NCBI RefSeq assembly: GCF_022024175.1
Contig: NZ_CP091794.1
Coordinates: 930,001-994,000, forward strand
Origin: Prevotella communis
Lineage (GTDB): Bacteria; Bacteroidota; Bacteroidia; Bacteroidales; Bacteroidaceae
Direction: 5' to 3'
Length of the DNA stretch: 64,000 nucleotides
Under the pieces are notes generated by a model. That model ran no database searches and was not told the DNA's origin. It saw nothing but the letters and a program-made list of their open reading frames with translations. Shown one piece after another: positions 25,762-35,209 of the stretch (position 1 is the stretch's first letter; every line of letters starts with the position of its first letter). A program made the translations under genes and the position numbers.

Positions 25762-26916
25762 TTAATACTGCTCCTCATGGTCGGAATGCGAGGGTATGTG
25801 GCGTATCAGCTTGTGGGCTGCGGCCTGGGCCATAGCCTCGTAGGCACGCTCGCTGGGGTGCAGGTGGTCGCCACTGTCGAAGCCATCGGCAAAAGCCTTG
25901 GGATTGGTGGTGCTGCACACGGCAGCATCAAAATCGATACAGCCATCGAAGATGGGCGATGTGCGCAACCACTCGTTAAACTCCTGTCGCATAGCGTCGC
26001 GTTTGTCGTTATAGGTACGCCAGCCGTAGATGGGCAGCAGCGTACCGCTCCACACCTTAAGCCCCATGGCCTTGGCGGGACGTACGTAGATATCCTCTAC
26101 GCCGCGCTGCATCTCTTCAACGGTGGGCAGGTCGCTCCAGGGACGGAAGGGGTTAACATCCTGGCCAACGGGGTGGATGATATCATTGATGCCGTGCTGG
26201 ATGATGACATCGGTAGCACCGGCCACACGCATCTCAATGGGGAATCGGGTGGCACCCTTCAAACCGTAAGCCTGATAGGTAATGCAATCGTACTGGCGCA
26301 GTATGCGCGTGCCACTGACGGCGCGACGGATAATGGCCACGTTGGTGCCAAAGGCCAGCTGGGCCAGGTAATCGGGCCACGACTGGGCGGTAATTGAATC
26401 GCCATAGCACACTATGGCGTGGTTATCGGGCGATGTGAGCACATCGATGGTATTGAGGAAGTAGAACCAGTTGGTGTGGCGGGTAAGGTCGAGGGGCAGC
26501 TCGTCGGCCTCGGCAAAATCGCCATAGGCATAGAAGCCCTTTGACAGCGGACCGGTAATGAGCGTGCCGCTGTTCATCTGGGTGTAATCGGCCAGATACA
26601 TGCTTACATCGATGGTATCGCCACGGTTTACGGCATAGCTGATGGCATCGCTCTCGGTCTCCTTTCCAGGCTGCAGCGTAACGCTGGTAGCGCCACCAAA
26701 GGTTATGGGTGTATGACCCACAAACACCTTCGTGAGGGTTACAGGTTCGGTGCCTGTAAGATTGGAGAAGCGGAAACGCAAGGCGCTACCGGTAAACGGC
26801 ATGCGTACGGGATAACGCAACGTAAGATTCTTGGCATACACGGCCTCGCGACGGTCGGTAATCGAGGTGGCGTTGCCCCAGCAGGCCACCCATTTTAATA
26901 AACCCATATCAGTCAT
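25762..26916 (-). CDS. SGNH/GDSL-family hydrolase
   Basis: 384 residues, no evident signal peptide. An N-terminal beta-rich domain of about 150 residues precedes the SGNH domain: YGDSITAQ (nucleophile Ser), the conserved Gly in AVSGTRIL, HGINDI (Asn) and DHLHPSERAYEAM (Asp and His). This two-domain plan resembles carbohydrate or lipid esterases of the lysophospholipase L1-like/GDSL group. The substrate is unknown. It is divergent from the tandem esterase gene with about 115 bp between. Confidence 0.82.
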   Translation of the reverse strand: MTDMGLLKWVACWGNATSITDRREAVYAKNLTLRYPVRMPFTGSALRFRFSNLTGTEPVTLTKVFVGHTPITFGGATSVTLQPGKETESDAISYAVNRGDTIDVSMYLADYTQMNSGTLITGPLSKGFYAYGDFAEADELPLDLTRHTNWFYFLNTIDVLTSPDNHAIVCYGDSITAQSWPDYLAQLAFGTNVAIIRRAVSGTRILRQYDCITYQAYGLKGATRFPIEMRVAGATDVIIQHGINDIIHPVGQDVNPFRPWSDLPTVEEMQRGVEDIYVRPAKAMGLKVWSGTLLPIYGWRTYNDKRDAMRQEFNEWLRTSPIFDGCIDFDAAVCSTTNPKAFADGFDSGDHLHPSERAYEAMAQAAAHKLIRHIPSHSDHEEQY

Positions 26917-26944
26917 TCTTCTTAAAGAATTGTAATCTTCGGTG

Positions 26945-26952
26945 CAAAAGTA
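26945..26952 (-). promoter_or_regulatory. -7 box of the SGNH hydrolase gene
   Basis: Minus-strand TACTTTTG about 29 bp before the ATG at 26916; half of a divergent promoter pair with 26985-26992. Confidence 0.6.
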
Positions 26953-26984
26953 CGAAAAAATATGGAGAAATCAGTCTTTTTTCG

Positions 26985-26992
26985 TAACTTTG
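26985..26992 (+). promoter_or_regulatory. -7 box of the tandem esterase gene
   Basis: TAACTTTG about 36 bp before the ATG at 27029. It lies inside the longest open frame (from 26942), which shows that the frame's first ATG is not the start. Confidence 0.65.
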
Positions 26993-27028
26993 CACCCTGA
27001 AAAACGAAGAAATTGTCAAAATAGCAAT

Positions 27029-28723
27029 ATGATGAATCGACTACTTACTATTGTGATGATGTCTGGCTTGTCGCTTGGAGCGTGGGCACAGGCCTTTGAT
27101 AACCTGCCAGATCCCATTGAGGATGTGAACAAGGTTGTGGATAACACGCCCGACTCAATTGCCAAGGCATTGATGTCGAGACCAAAGCCGGGCTCTACAC
27201 GTAAGGGCTCGCAGCCCGTTTTGTTTCTTGTTGGAAACTCCACGATGCGCAATGGCACTCTGGGAAATGGCAACAACGGCCAGTGGGGCTGGGGCTATTT
27301 CTTTCCAAAATATTTCAATGCAGACAAGATTGCGGTGGAAAATCAGGCCCTGGGTGGCATGAGTACCCGCACATTCTATACAGACCTGTGGCCTGCTATA
27401 CGTCAGGCCTTGAAGCCGGGCGACTGGGTCATCGTGTCGATAGGTCATAACGACAATGGTGAGTTTTTTGACCAGAAGCGTGCCCGTGCCGTGATTCCCG
27501 GCGTAGATCCTGATACCTGTTATATAGGTTTCAACCAGCGCACGCAGAAGCAGGATACCGTCTATTCGTACGGCACCTACCTGCGCAAGTATATCCGTGA
27601 GATTCGTGCGAAGGGGGCTAACCCCATCCTGATGTCGCTGACGCCCCGCAATGCCTACGACGAGAAGACGGGCAAGATTGTGCGCAAGCCCCAGACGGAG
27701 TGGGCGGCCTATATCGCTGCCGTGGAGGGCGTGCCCTTCATCGACCTCAACGAGATTAGTGGCAGGAAGCTCGACTCGTTCAGCCGCTGGAAGGTGGACT
27801 ATCACTTCCTGGGCGACAAGATCCATACGTCAAAGTTCGGTGCTGAGCTCAACGCCTATAGCGCCTATATGGGTATTGTGAATAGTCGCGATCCGAAGTT
27901 GAAGGCACTCATGAAATTCATGCAGATTCCCCAGAAGACCATCTGGAATGTGGATCGCCTCAGCGGAAAGCCTGTGGTCTTCTTTACGGGCGACTCGACT
28001 GTGAAGAATGCCGACAAGGACGACGACGGCATGTGGGGCTGGGCCTCGCAGGCTTCTACCGTCTTTGACGAGAACAAGATACAGTTGGTGAATGCGGCCC
28101 GTGCCGGCCGTTCCACGCGCTCATTCATCCGCGAAGGCCTGTGGGACGCCGTCTATAACGCCCTGCAGCCCGGCGACTTCGTGACCATTCAGTTTGGCCA
28201 TAACGATATCTGTCCCATCACCGACGCAAAGGCACGTGGCGTGATTGCCGAGTCGAAGGACACGCTGCACGTCTATCGTCTGGACAACGGTACCTACGAG
28301 GTGGTCTATAGCTTTGGCTGGTATCTGAAGAAGATGATTGACGACGTGCGTGAGAAGGGTGCAACGCCCATCCTCGTGAGTCTGACACCGCGCAACGAGT
28401 GGCCTGGCGGCAAAATAGAACGTCGTGACAGTTCGTATGGCAAGTGGTACCGTGAGGTGGTGAAGGAGACAGATGTGGAGTTTGTGGACCTCCACAATAT
28501 CAGTGCCGACTTCCTTGATAAGAAGTTTGCCAAGAAACGCCTCTCAGACGACAAGGAGAAGGCGAAGGCCGAGGTGGCCCAGATTAAAGAGAAGGCAGGC
28601 GCTGTCTATTTCAAGAAGGACCACACCCACACGTCAAAACTGGGCGCACAGATGAATGCGCAGTCTTTTGCAAAAGGTTTAAAGGCCAACAAGTCTGAGT
28701 TGGCTAAGTATCTCAAGAAATAA
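27029..28723 (+). CDS. Exported protein with two tandem SGNH domains, rhamnogalacturonan acetylesterase-like
   Basis: About 564 residues from ATG 27029 (MMNRLLTIVMMSGLSLGAWA). A signal peptide is followed by two copies of a CE12-like SGNH fold. Domain 1 has VGNSTMRNG (Ser), IGHNDNGEF and KIHTSKFGAELNAYS; domain 2 has TGDSTVKNA, FGHNDICPI and HTHTSKLGAQMNAQS. The second domain has the canonical GDSTV nucleophile motif; the first has GNSTM. Likely role: deacetylation of pectic or other plant polysaccharide in the envelope or outside the cell. The substrate is inferred. Confidence 0.85.
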   Translation: MMNRLLTIVMMSGLSLGAWAQAFDNLPDPIEDVNKVVDNTPDSIAKALMSRPKPGSTRKGSQPVLFLVGNSTMRNGTLGNGNNGQWGWGYFFPKYFNADKIAVENQALGGMSTRTFYTDLWPAIRQALKPGDWVIVSIGHNDNGEFFDQKRARAVIPGVDPDTCYIGFNQRTQKQDTVYSYGTYLRKYIREIRAKGANPILMSLTPRNAYDEKTGKIVRKPQTEWAAYIAAVEGVPFIDLNEISGRKLDSFSRWKVDYHFLGDKIHTSKFGAELNAYSAYMGIVNSRDPKLKALMKFMQIPQKTIWNVDRLSGKPVVFFTGDSTVKNADKDDDGMWGWASQASTVFDENKIQLVNAARAGRSTRSFIREGLWDAVYNALQPGDFVTIQFGHNDICPITDAKARGVIAESKDTLHVYRLDNGTYEVVYSFGWYLKKMIDDVREKGATPILVSLTPRNEWPGGKIERRDSSYGKWYREVVKETDVEFVDLHNISADFLDKKFAKKRLSDDKEKAKAEVAQIKEKAGAVYFKKDHTHTSKLGAQMNAQSFAKGLKANKSELAKYLKK

Positions 28724-28733
28724 TGTTGGAACA

Positions 28734-30833
28734 ATGAATTTATCCATAAGCCGGAATAAATATAGGAAAACGGCTCTCGTGCTTGTGACGATGCTGTGGG
28801 GCGCCAGCCTTTCGGCAGCAGTCACTCCGCAACATACAATGGACTCCCTGCGTCAGGTGATGTCTCATCAGAAAGGTGAGAAGAAGTTGAATACCATGGA
28901 GGAAATCTATAACCAGAGCCTCTTGGTTGGCGACTTCAAGCTCCAGTTGCGATGCCTTGACGAATGGCAGGCAGAAGCCCGTCGTCAGGGTAATGCTGCC
29001 AGCGAAGCCGAGGCGCGTGTGGATCGCATCCTCGATTATTTCAATGTGGCAATCTATGACTCCATCTTCCACCTCTCGCGCGATATGATGACATTCTGCG
29101 AGAAGCACGGTATGGTGCGCAAGAAGATGCAAGCGTGGCACATGCTGGTGGGGGCTTATCATTTCACCGGCCAATACAATCAGGCACTCCGTGAGGTGAA
29201 GATGATGTATGAGGAGGCCCACCGCGTGGGTTCTGAATATGGTGAGTCGATGGCCTATTTCAATATGGGAAATGTCTATTACAGCATGAGCCATATTGAG
29301 GAGTCGGCCGATGCTTTCGAGAAGAGTATCCCCCTGATGCAGAAGATAGACCCTGAGGTGCTGCTGGAGATGTATCCCTACTATTGTGATGCTCTGGAGT
29401 CGCTGAAGCGTTATGAGAAACTGGACAGCGTGACCCACCAGTGGTGGCAGGTGATAGAAAACAGGTTCGCAAAGGGGGATGAACGTGATAGGGAAATCCT
29501 TCTTGCCAACTATTTCATTGCTTGTGCTCAGGCTAAACTGGGAAAGGGTAAGTTGGAAGAGGGAGAGAAATATCTGGACGAGGTAGAGAAGAACCTGCCC
29601 GGCAAGAAAAGCTACGAATACTTGTTCCTGCTGTTCTATCGTGCCAAGTTGCGTATGTTGCAGGGTCGCTATGATGAGGCCCTCGATCTGAATGCGGAGC
29701 GTATCAGGATGTGTAGCGTCATCGACGATAAGCCCACCCTGATTCCTGTACATAAGCAGCGCGCAGATATCTTGATGCGTGCAGGCCGCTATAAGGAAGC
29801 CGCAATGATGTATGCCCGTACCTTAGCCCTGAGCGACTCGCTGAATCAGGCCAACACACGTACGCAGTTGAACGAGCTCCGTACGATGTTCAAGGTGGAT
29901 GAACTGGAGACGGCCAATGCCGAGCACGAGACACGTCTTGAGGAGATGGAAATCCATTCTGTGCTTCAGCGCAGTAAGTTTATCACCATCATCACCACGC
30001 TGGCTGCCGTGACGCTGCTGATTATCATGCTGATTATCTACTATGCAGCACGCCGCCTGAAGAAGAAGAACTGCGAACTGGCTCAGCGTAATAACGAACT
30101 GAAGGTGGCGCGCGAGCGTGCTGAGGTCTCTCTGAAGATGAAGACCGACTTTATCCATCAGATATCCCACGAGATACGCACGCCGCTGAATGTGCTGTCG
30201 GGCTTCTCGCAGATTCTGACTGCCAAGAACGACCCGTTGGATCCCGATGTGCGTCGCAGCATCAACCATCGTATTGCCGAGAGCACGGGCCGTATCGTCA
30301 ACCTGGTGAATAAGATGCTGGAGCTGAGTGAGGCTAACAGCGAGAAGATTATAGAGCGCGAGGACGAGGTGACACCTGCGAAGATTGCCGAGGATGCTAT
30401 TGAGCAGTCGGGCGTCCGCAGTTTCGAGATGACAGACTTTGAATGCCATATCGATGACGACGTGACAGACCTGATGCTGCAGACCAACCTGAAACAGGCT
30501 GTCCGCACGATCTACTTCCTGATAGGTAATGCCCGTAAGTTCATGCAGCCGTCGGGCGAGGACCTGCGTCAGGGCACCATCCGTCTCCTCGTGTCACAGT
30601 CGGCCGACAAGCATTTCGTGCAGTTTGCTGTGGAGGATACGGGTATCGGTATCCCTGCAGAAGAAGCCGAACATATCTTTGATGAGTTTGTACAGTTGAA
30701 TGAATACTACGATGGCGCCGGCATCGGTCTTACCGTGGCCCGCAGTATCGCCCGCCGACTGGGTGGCGATGTGGTGCTCGATACAAGTTATACAGCAGGT
30801 GCACGTTTCGTGTTCACCTTACCAAAGAAATAA
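28734..30833 (+). CDS. TPR-containing membrane sensor histidine kinase (paralogue)
   Basis: 699 residues with an N-terminal signal or anchor helix (about 12-30), TPR repeats (about 50-380), a transmembrane helix (about 417-437), a coiled coil, then HisKA with His479 in ISHEIRTPLN and HATPase motifs FLIGNARKF, VEDTGIGIP and GAGIGLTV. No receiver domain and no adjacent regulator. Its C-terminal third closely follows the kinase at 1100-3157, including FVQLNEYYDG and ARRLGGD, so the two are recent paralogues. It lies 10 bp after the esterase gene and 6 bp before dnaG, so it may share transcripts with both. Confidence 0.88.
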   Translation: MNLSISRNKYRKTALVLVTMLWGASLSAAVTPQHTMDSLRQVMSHQKGEKKLNTMEEIYNQSLLVGDFKLQLRCLDEWQAEARRQGNAASEAEARVDRILDYFNVAIYDSIFHLSRDMMTFCEKHGMVRKKMQAWHMLVGAYHFTGQYNQALREVKMMYEEAHRVGSEYGESMAYFNMGNVYYSMSHIEESADAFEKSIPLMQKIDPEVLLEMYPYYCDALESLKRYEKLDSVTHQWWQVIENRFAKGDERDREILLANYFIACAQAKLGKGKLEEGEKYLDEVEKNLPGKKSYEYLFLLFYRAKLRMLQGRYDEALDLNAERIRMCSVIDDKPTLIPVHKQRADILMRAGRYKEAAMMYARTLALSDSLNQANTRTQLNELRTMFKVDELETANAEHETRLEEMEIHSVLQRSKFITIITTLAAVTLLIIMLIIYYAARRLKKKNCELAQRNNELKVARERAEVSLKMKTDFIHQISHEIRTPLNVLSGFSQILTAKNDPLDPDVRRSINHRIAESTGRIVNLVNKMLELSEANSEKIIEREDEVTPAKIAEDAIEQSGVRSFEMTDFECHIDDDVTDLMLQTNLKQAVRTIYFLIGNARKFMQPSGEDLRQGTIRLLVSQSADKHFVQFAVEDTGIGIPAEEAEHIFDEFVQLNEYYDGAGIGLTVARSIARRLGGDVVLDTSYTAGARFVFTLPKK

Positions 30834-30839
30834 GAAAAG

Positions 30840-32801
30840 ATGATTGATAGAGCGACGGTTGACAAGATTATCGATGCTGCCCGCATCGTAGATGTGGTGG
30901 GAGAGTTTGTGACACTTAAGAAGAGTGGCGTGAACTATAAGGGCTTGTGCCCTTTCCACGACGACCGTAACCCGTCGTTCATGGTGTCGCCGTCGAAGAA
31001 TATCTGCCACTGTTTCGTATGCGGAAAGGGTGGTACCCCAGCCAACTTCCTGATGGAGCACGAGCAGATTACCTATCCAGAGGCGCTGCGCTGGTTGGCT
31101 AAGAAATACAACATCGAGATTGTCGAAAAGGAGATGACCGACGAGGAGCGCGAGGCACAGAGCGAGCGCGAGTCGATGTTCATCGTCAACGAGTGGGCAA
31201 AGGATTGGTTCCACGATATTCTAAAGAACGACCCTGACGGCATCGCCATCGGCAAACAGTATTTCCGCAGTCGTGGCATCCGCGATGATATCATAGAGAA
31301 ATTCCAGTTGGGCTATGCGCCTCAGAAACGTGACGCTTTGGCGCTGGCTTCCAAAGCCAAGGGCTATAAGCCAGAGTTCCTGGTAAAGACTGGTCTGTGC
31401 ATTGAGGGCGAGAAGGGAGTATATGACCGCTATGCCGGTCGTGCCATTTTCCCCTGGTTCAATGTCAGCGGCAAGGTGGTGGCCTTTGGTGGCCGTGTGC
31501 TGGACAGCAGGACGAAGGGTGTGGCACAGAAATATGTCAACTCGCCCGACTCGGATATCTATCACAAGGAACGTGAGCTCTATGGCATCTATCAGGCCAA
31601 GAAGGCTATTGTGAAGGAAGACCGCGTGTTCATGGTGGAGGGCTATACCGACGTCATCGCCATGCATCAGGCCGGCATCGAGAACGTGGTGGCCAATAGT
31701 GGTACGGCGTTGTCAACCTACCAGATACACATGCTTCACCGCTTCACCAATAATATCACCTTGCTGTATGATGGTGATGAGGCTGGTATACATGCTGCCA
31801 TGCGAGGCACGGACATGCTCCTGGAGGAGGGGATGAACATCAAGGTGCTGCTGTTGCCCGATGGCGACGACCCCGACTCGTTTGCCCGCAAGCACTCTAC
31901 GGAGGACCTGAAGCGCTATATCGAGGAGAACCAGACCGACTTCATTACCTTCAAGAGCCGACTCACGGTAGAGAACGTCACAGACCCCGTGAAACGCTCC
32001 GAGGCTATCGGTGGCATCGTGAAGAGTATCTCCGTGATTCCAGACCAGATTCTGCGCTCCACCTACCTCAGCGATTTTGCCCATCGCATCAATATGAAGG
32101 AGCAGACGCTGGTGGCAGAGATGAATAAATACATCCAAAAGAACCTGGAGGATAAAGGAAAAGACAGCGCACGACAGCAAGGGCGCGAGCCTCAGAATGA
32201 GCAGGAAATACCACAGCCGCAGATGAACGAGGACGACCTGCTGGCGCTTCACTCGCCCACAGAGCAGGCTTCTGAGGTCGAGCAGATGCTTGTTCGCGAG
32301 ATCGTGCGTCATGGTGAGGAAATCATCTTCGAGGATGTGGAGACAGAGGAAGGTGGAACCATCTCGCTCAATGTGGCACAGTATGTCCACTTCGACCTGT
32401 CGCAGGACGGACTCTCTTTTGCTCTTCCCATCCACAACCAGATTCTGGAGGAGGCCGTAGAGCAGAGTGAGAAGCCTGGTTTCAAGGCCGAGTCATATTT
32501 TTGTAATCACGCCGATGTGCAGGTCAGTCAACTGGCCACCCGCCTGGCCATCGACCGTCATCAGTTGGGCGGACGCTTCGTATTGGAACCTCGTGAGGGG
32601 GCCTTGCGTCAGCGCGTCATCCATCTTGTGATGGACTTCCGTCTCAACATTGTAGAGAATAGATTAAAAGAGATTCAGCGTCAGTTGCTACAGGTGGGCT
32701 CTGATGTTGAACAAATGATGAAATTATTAAAGGAACATAAGGAAACCAAAGAGCTTCGTGATGAACTGGCCAAGCGCCTGGGCACCGATCTCGTTGTCTA
32801 A
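30840..32801 (+). CDS. dnaG: DNA primase
   Basis: Synthesises RNA primers for replication. 653 residues: CHC2 zinc finger (Cys37, His40, Cys58, Cys61), catalytic core with AIFPWFNVSGKVVAFGGR, and TOPRIM motifs MVEGYTDVIAMHQAG and LLYDGDEAGIHAA. The C-terminal DnaB-interacting part is long and acidic, with Gln/Glu-rich linkers. Starts 6 bp after the kinase stop and is followed closely by queD. Confidence 0.95.
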   Translation: MIDRATVDKIIDAARIVDVVGEFVTLKKSGVNYKGLCPFHDDRNPSFMVSPSKNICHCFVCGKGGTPANFLMEHEQITYPEALRWLAKKYNIEIVEKEMTDEEREAQSERESMFIVNEWAKDWFHDILKNDPDGIAIGKQYFRSRGIRDDIIEKFQLGYAPQKRDALALASKAKGYKPEFLVKTGLCIEGEKGVYDRYAGRAIFPWFNVSGKVVAFGGRVLDSRTKGVAQKYVNSPDSDIYHKERELYGIYQAKKAIVKEDRVFMVEGYTDVIAMHQAGIENVVANSGTALSTYQIHMLHRFTNNITLLYDGDEAGIHAAMRGTDMLLEEGMNIKVLLLPDGDDPDSFARKHSTEDLKRYIEENQTDFITFKSRLTVENVTDPVKRSEAIGGIVKSISVIPDQILRSTYLSDFAHRINMKEQTLVAEMNKYIQKNLEDKGKDSARQQGREPQNEQEIPQPQMNEDDLLALHSPTEQASEVEQMLVREIVRHGEEIIFEDVETEEGGTISLNVAQYVHFDLSQDGLSFALPIHNQILEEAVEQSEKPGFKAESYFCNHADVQVSQLATRLAIDRHQLGGRFVLEPREGALRQRVIHLVMDFRLNIVENRLKEIQRQLLQVGSDVEQMMKLLKEHKETKELRDELAKRLGTDLVV

Positions 32802-32809
32802 AACGAATT

Positions 32810-33145
32810 ATGTATTACATTCAGAAAAAATTAGAAGTATCAGCCAGCCATCACTTGGTGCTGGACTATGAGAGTAAGTGTTCAAACTTGCACGGTCACA
32901 ACTGGATTATCACCCTTTACTGCCGTGCCAAGGAGTTAAACCAGAATGGTATGGTGGTCGACTTTACCGAGATCAAGCGTAAGATCAAGGGAACGTTGGA
33001 CCATCAGAATCTGAACGATGTGCTGCCTTTCAACCCCACGGCAGAGAATATCGCCCGTTGGTGTGTAGAGCAGATCCCTACCTGCTACCGTGCTGAGGTA
33101 CAGGAGAGCGAGGGCAACCTCGCGGCGTATGAAAAGGATGAGTGA
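32810..33145 (+). CDS. queD: 6-carboxy-5,6,7,8-tetrahydropterin synthase
   Basis: Second step of queuosine precursor synthesis. 111 residues with zinc ligands His15 (SASHHL), His28 and His30 (LHGHNW), catalytic Cys24, and DHQNLND at 64-70. The glutamate near the C-terminus (QESEG) binds the pterin. It sits 8 bp after dnaG, with queE next. Its stop codon TGA lies inside the first unit of a 7-bp repeat array. Confidence 0.92.
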   Translation: MYYIQKKLEVSASHHLVLDYESKCSNLHGHNWIITLYCRAKELNQNGMVVDFTEIKRKIKGTLDHQNLNDVLPFNPTAENIARWCVEQIPTCYRAEVQESEGNLAAYEKDE

Positions 33146-33175
33146 AAAGTGAATAGTGAAAAATTTGCTACCGCA
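33140..33175. repeat. Dispersed 7-bp-period element, short form (queD-queE gap)
   Basis: Units gtgaaaa, gtgaata, gtgaaaa (33142-33162), then AATTTGCTACCGCA (33162-33175), whose last A is the queE start codon. Both blocks recur, inverted and 39 bp further apart, at 39152-39226. It fills the whole gap from the queD stop to the queE start. Confidence 0.8.
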
Positions 33176-33750
33176 TGAGGGTAAATAATATTTTCTATTC
33201 TTTGCAGGGTGAGGGACGCAACACGGGGCGTGCTGCTGTCTTCATCCGCTTTGCTGGTTGCAACCTGCGCTGCTCGTTTTGCGATACGGAGTTTGAGTCC
33301 TATCGCGAGATGAGCAACGAGGAGATTATGGCAGAGGTTGAGGCTCTCAGCCCTCAGCCATCAGCCATCAAACCTCTGATTGTCCTGACTGGCGGCGAAC
33401 CCACGTTGCAGGTCGATGAGGCCTTCGTGGACTTCCTGCATCAGCATGGCTATGAGGTGGCGATGGAGAGCAACGGCACGCGTCCTGCTCCCCAGAATCT
33501 CGACTGGCTCACGGTATCACCCAAGCAGAAACCCGTTCACCAGCGTTGTAGCGAGGTGAAGGTGGTCTTTACGGATGCCGAACATGTGTCGGACTTTGAG
33601 CTCGAAGCGGATTATTATTACCTGCAGCCCTGCGACACGGGCGACCCTGAGCGCAATAAGGTTATTACGCAGGCCTGCGTGGAATATATCAAGCAGCATC
33701 CCAAGTGGCGCCTGTCGTTGCAGACCCATAAGCTCATCGACATAGAATAA
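33175..33750 (+). CDS. queE: 7-carboxy-7-deazaguanine synthase (radical SAM)
   Basis: Third step of the deazapurine pathway to queuosine. 191 residues with a CxxxCxxC cluster (Cys29, Cys33, Cys36 in CNLRCSFC), the substrate loop YSLQGEG (8-14) and TGGEPTLQ. A stretch ALSPQPSAIKP (about 57-67), not typical of the family, is encoded by a 7-bp repeat array (33347-33374). It follows queD, giving the pair of successive steps. Confidence 0.93.
   Translation: MRVNNIFYSLQGEGRNTGRAAVFIRFAGCNLRCSFCDTEFESYREMSNEEIMAEVEALSPQPSAIKPLIVLTGGEPTLQVDEAFVDFLHQHGYEVAMESNGTRPAPQNLDWLTVSPKQKPVHQRCSEVKVVFTDAEHVSDFELEADYYYLQPCDTGDPERNKVITQACVEYIKQHPKWRLSLQTHKLIDIE
33347..33374. repeat. 7-bp repeat array inside queE
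   Basis: Units tcagccc, tcagcca, tcagcca, tcaaacc in tandem, in frame, just before the TGGEP strand. Confidence 0.8.
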
Positions 33751-33751
33751 A

Positions 33752-33786
33752 TCTCCAACCTCCAATCTCCAACCTCAAAACTCAAC
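33752..33786. repeat. 7-bp repeat array filling the queE-cls gap
   Basis: Units tctccaa, cctccaa, tctccaa, cctcaaa, actcaac start one base after the queE stop and end four bases before the cls ATG. Confidence 0.85.
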
Positions 33787-33790
33787 CCCT

Positions 33791-35209
33791 ATGTCCTGGC
33801 ACAGCATCATACTCCTCATCTATCAGATTATCGTGGTAGCAACGATTATTCATGTAGTCCTGGATAATCGTCAGCCTTCGAAGACGATGGCATGGGGTAT
33901 GGTGATTTTCTTCGTGCCTGTAGTGGGTATCATCGCCTATCTGTTCCTGGGCGTCAACACCCGTCGTGAACGCATGGTTAGCCAGCGTTCCATGGATCAG
34001 CTCACCCGCCGTTCCATGTCGGGCTTCATCGAACAGGGCGATCTCCAGTTGCCGGAACTCAGTCGTCCGGTTATCGACCTGTTCATCAACCAGAGTTTCT
34101 CCCTTCCCTTTAATAATAATAAGGTGGAGATCCTGACGGATGGCTATGATTTCTTCCCGTCGCTGCTGCGTGACATCGCCTCTGCGCGGGACCATATCCA
34201 TATTGATGTCTATATCTTTGAGGACGATGCCCTGGGACGACTCATCTCTGATGCCCTGATAGCCAAGGCTCGTGAGGGCGTGGAGGTGCGTGTGCTCTAT
34301 GATGCCGTGGGATGCTGGAGCGTGGACAACCGTTTCTTTGAGCGGATGCGTATCGAGGGAGTCGAGGTGGAAGCCTTCATGCCCGTACGTTTCCCCACGT
34401 TTGCACGTAAGATGAACTACCGCAACCATCGTAAGATTTTCATCGTCGATGGCAGGGTAGGCTATATCGGTGGCATGAATTTCGCCTTGCGCTATGTGAA
34501 GGGCCGTCATCAGCGAGGATGGCGCGACACGATGATGCGCATCGAGGGTAGTGGTGTCTACTCCCTGCAGCGTGCCTTCCTCATCGACTGGTATTTCGTG
34601 GACCGCACGCAGTTGAGTGACAAGCGCTATTATCCCAAGTCGGCGGAAGATGCTCACGGTGCGCTCCTCCAGACCGTCACGTCGGCGCCCCTGGCACCTT
34701 ATCCCGAGATTATGCAGGGCTATCTGCGCATCATCCTGTCGGCCAAGCGCTATATCTATATCCAGTCGCCCTATTTCCTGCCTACGGAGACCATCTTCTT
34801 TGCGCTGAAGACGGCCGTGGCATCGGGTGTTGATGTCAGGGTGATGGTGCCGCGCAAGACCGATGGCTGGTTTGTAGAGTGGGGTAGCAGGTCCTATCTG
34901 CGTGAGGCGCAAGAGGCTGGTATCCAGATACTTCTCTACGAACCGCGTTTTCTGCATGCCAAGACGCTGGTATGTGATGACCATACCACGACATGCGGCT
35001 CTACGAACATCGATTTCCGTTCGTTCCTGAATAATTTTGAAGCTAATACGTTTGTGTACGACGAGGCTGTGGCATTACAGATGAAGGATATTTTCCTGCG
35101 TGATGCCCGTCAGTCCACACCACTGTCCGCCCTGCCTAAACGCCTCCATCCAAAGTTCCTGGTGCGCTTAGGCGAGTCGGTTATGCGTCTGCTGTCGCCT
35201 CTGCTCTAA
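33791..35209 (+). CDS. cls: Cardiolipin synthase (phospholipase D family)
   Basis: Condenses phosphatidylglycerol to cardiolipin at the inner membrane. 472 residues: two N-terminal transmembrane helices (about 5-23 and 36-55), then two PLD HKD motifs, NHRKIFIVDGRVGYIGGMN and HAKTLVCDDHTTTCGSTNID. The length matches the ClsA-type family. The 3' end overlaps the convergent rsmD by 29 bp. Confidence 0.92.
   Translation: MSWHSIILLIYQIIVVATIIHVVLDNRQPSKTMAWGMVIFFVPVVGIIAYLFLGVNTRRERMVSQRSMDQLTRRSMSGFIEQGDLQLPELSRPVIDLFINQSFSLPFNNNKVEILTDGYDFFPSLLRDIASARDHIHIDVYIFEDDALGRLISDALIAKAREGVEVRVLYDAVGCWSVDNRFFERMRIEGVEVEAFMPVRFPTFARKMNYRNHRKIFIVDGRVGYIGGMNFALRYVKGRHQRGWRDTMMRIEGSGVYSLQRAFLIDWYFVDRTQLSDKRYYPKSAEDAHGALLQTVTSAPLAPYPEIMQGYLRIILSAKRYIYIQSPYFLPTETIFFALKTAVASGVDVRVMVPRKTDGWFVEWGSRSYLREAQEAGIQILLYEPRFLHAKTLVCDDHTTTCGSTNIDFRSFLNNFEANTFVYDEAVALQMKDIFLRDARQSTPLSALPKRLHPKFLVRLGESVMRLLSPLL

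Noticed and set aside
25486..26397. 303-codon plus-strand open frame
   Set aside because: Only its first part is the KilA-N remnant; the rest is antisense to the SGNH hydrolase and joins by chance through repeat copy E.
33782..34984. 400-codon open frame on the minus strand
   Set aside because: Antisense to cls, which has both HKD motifs; His/Asp-rich composition is typical of an antisense shadow.
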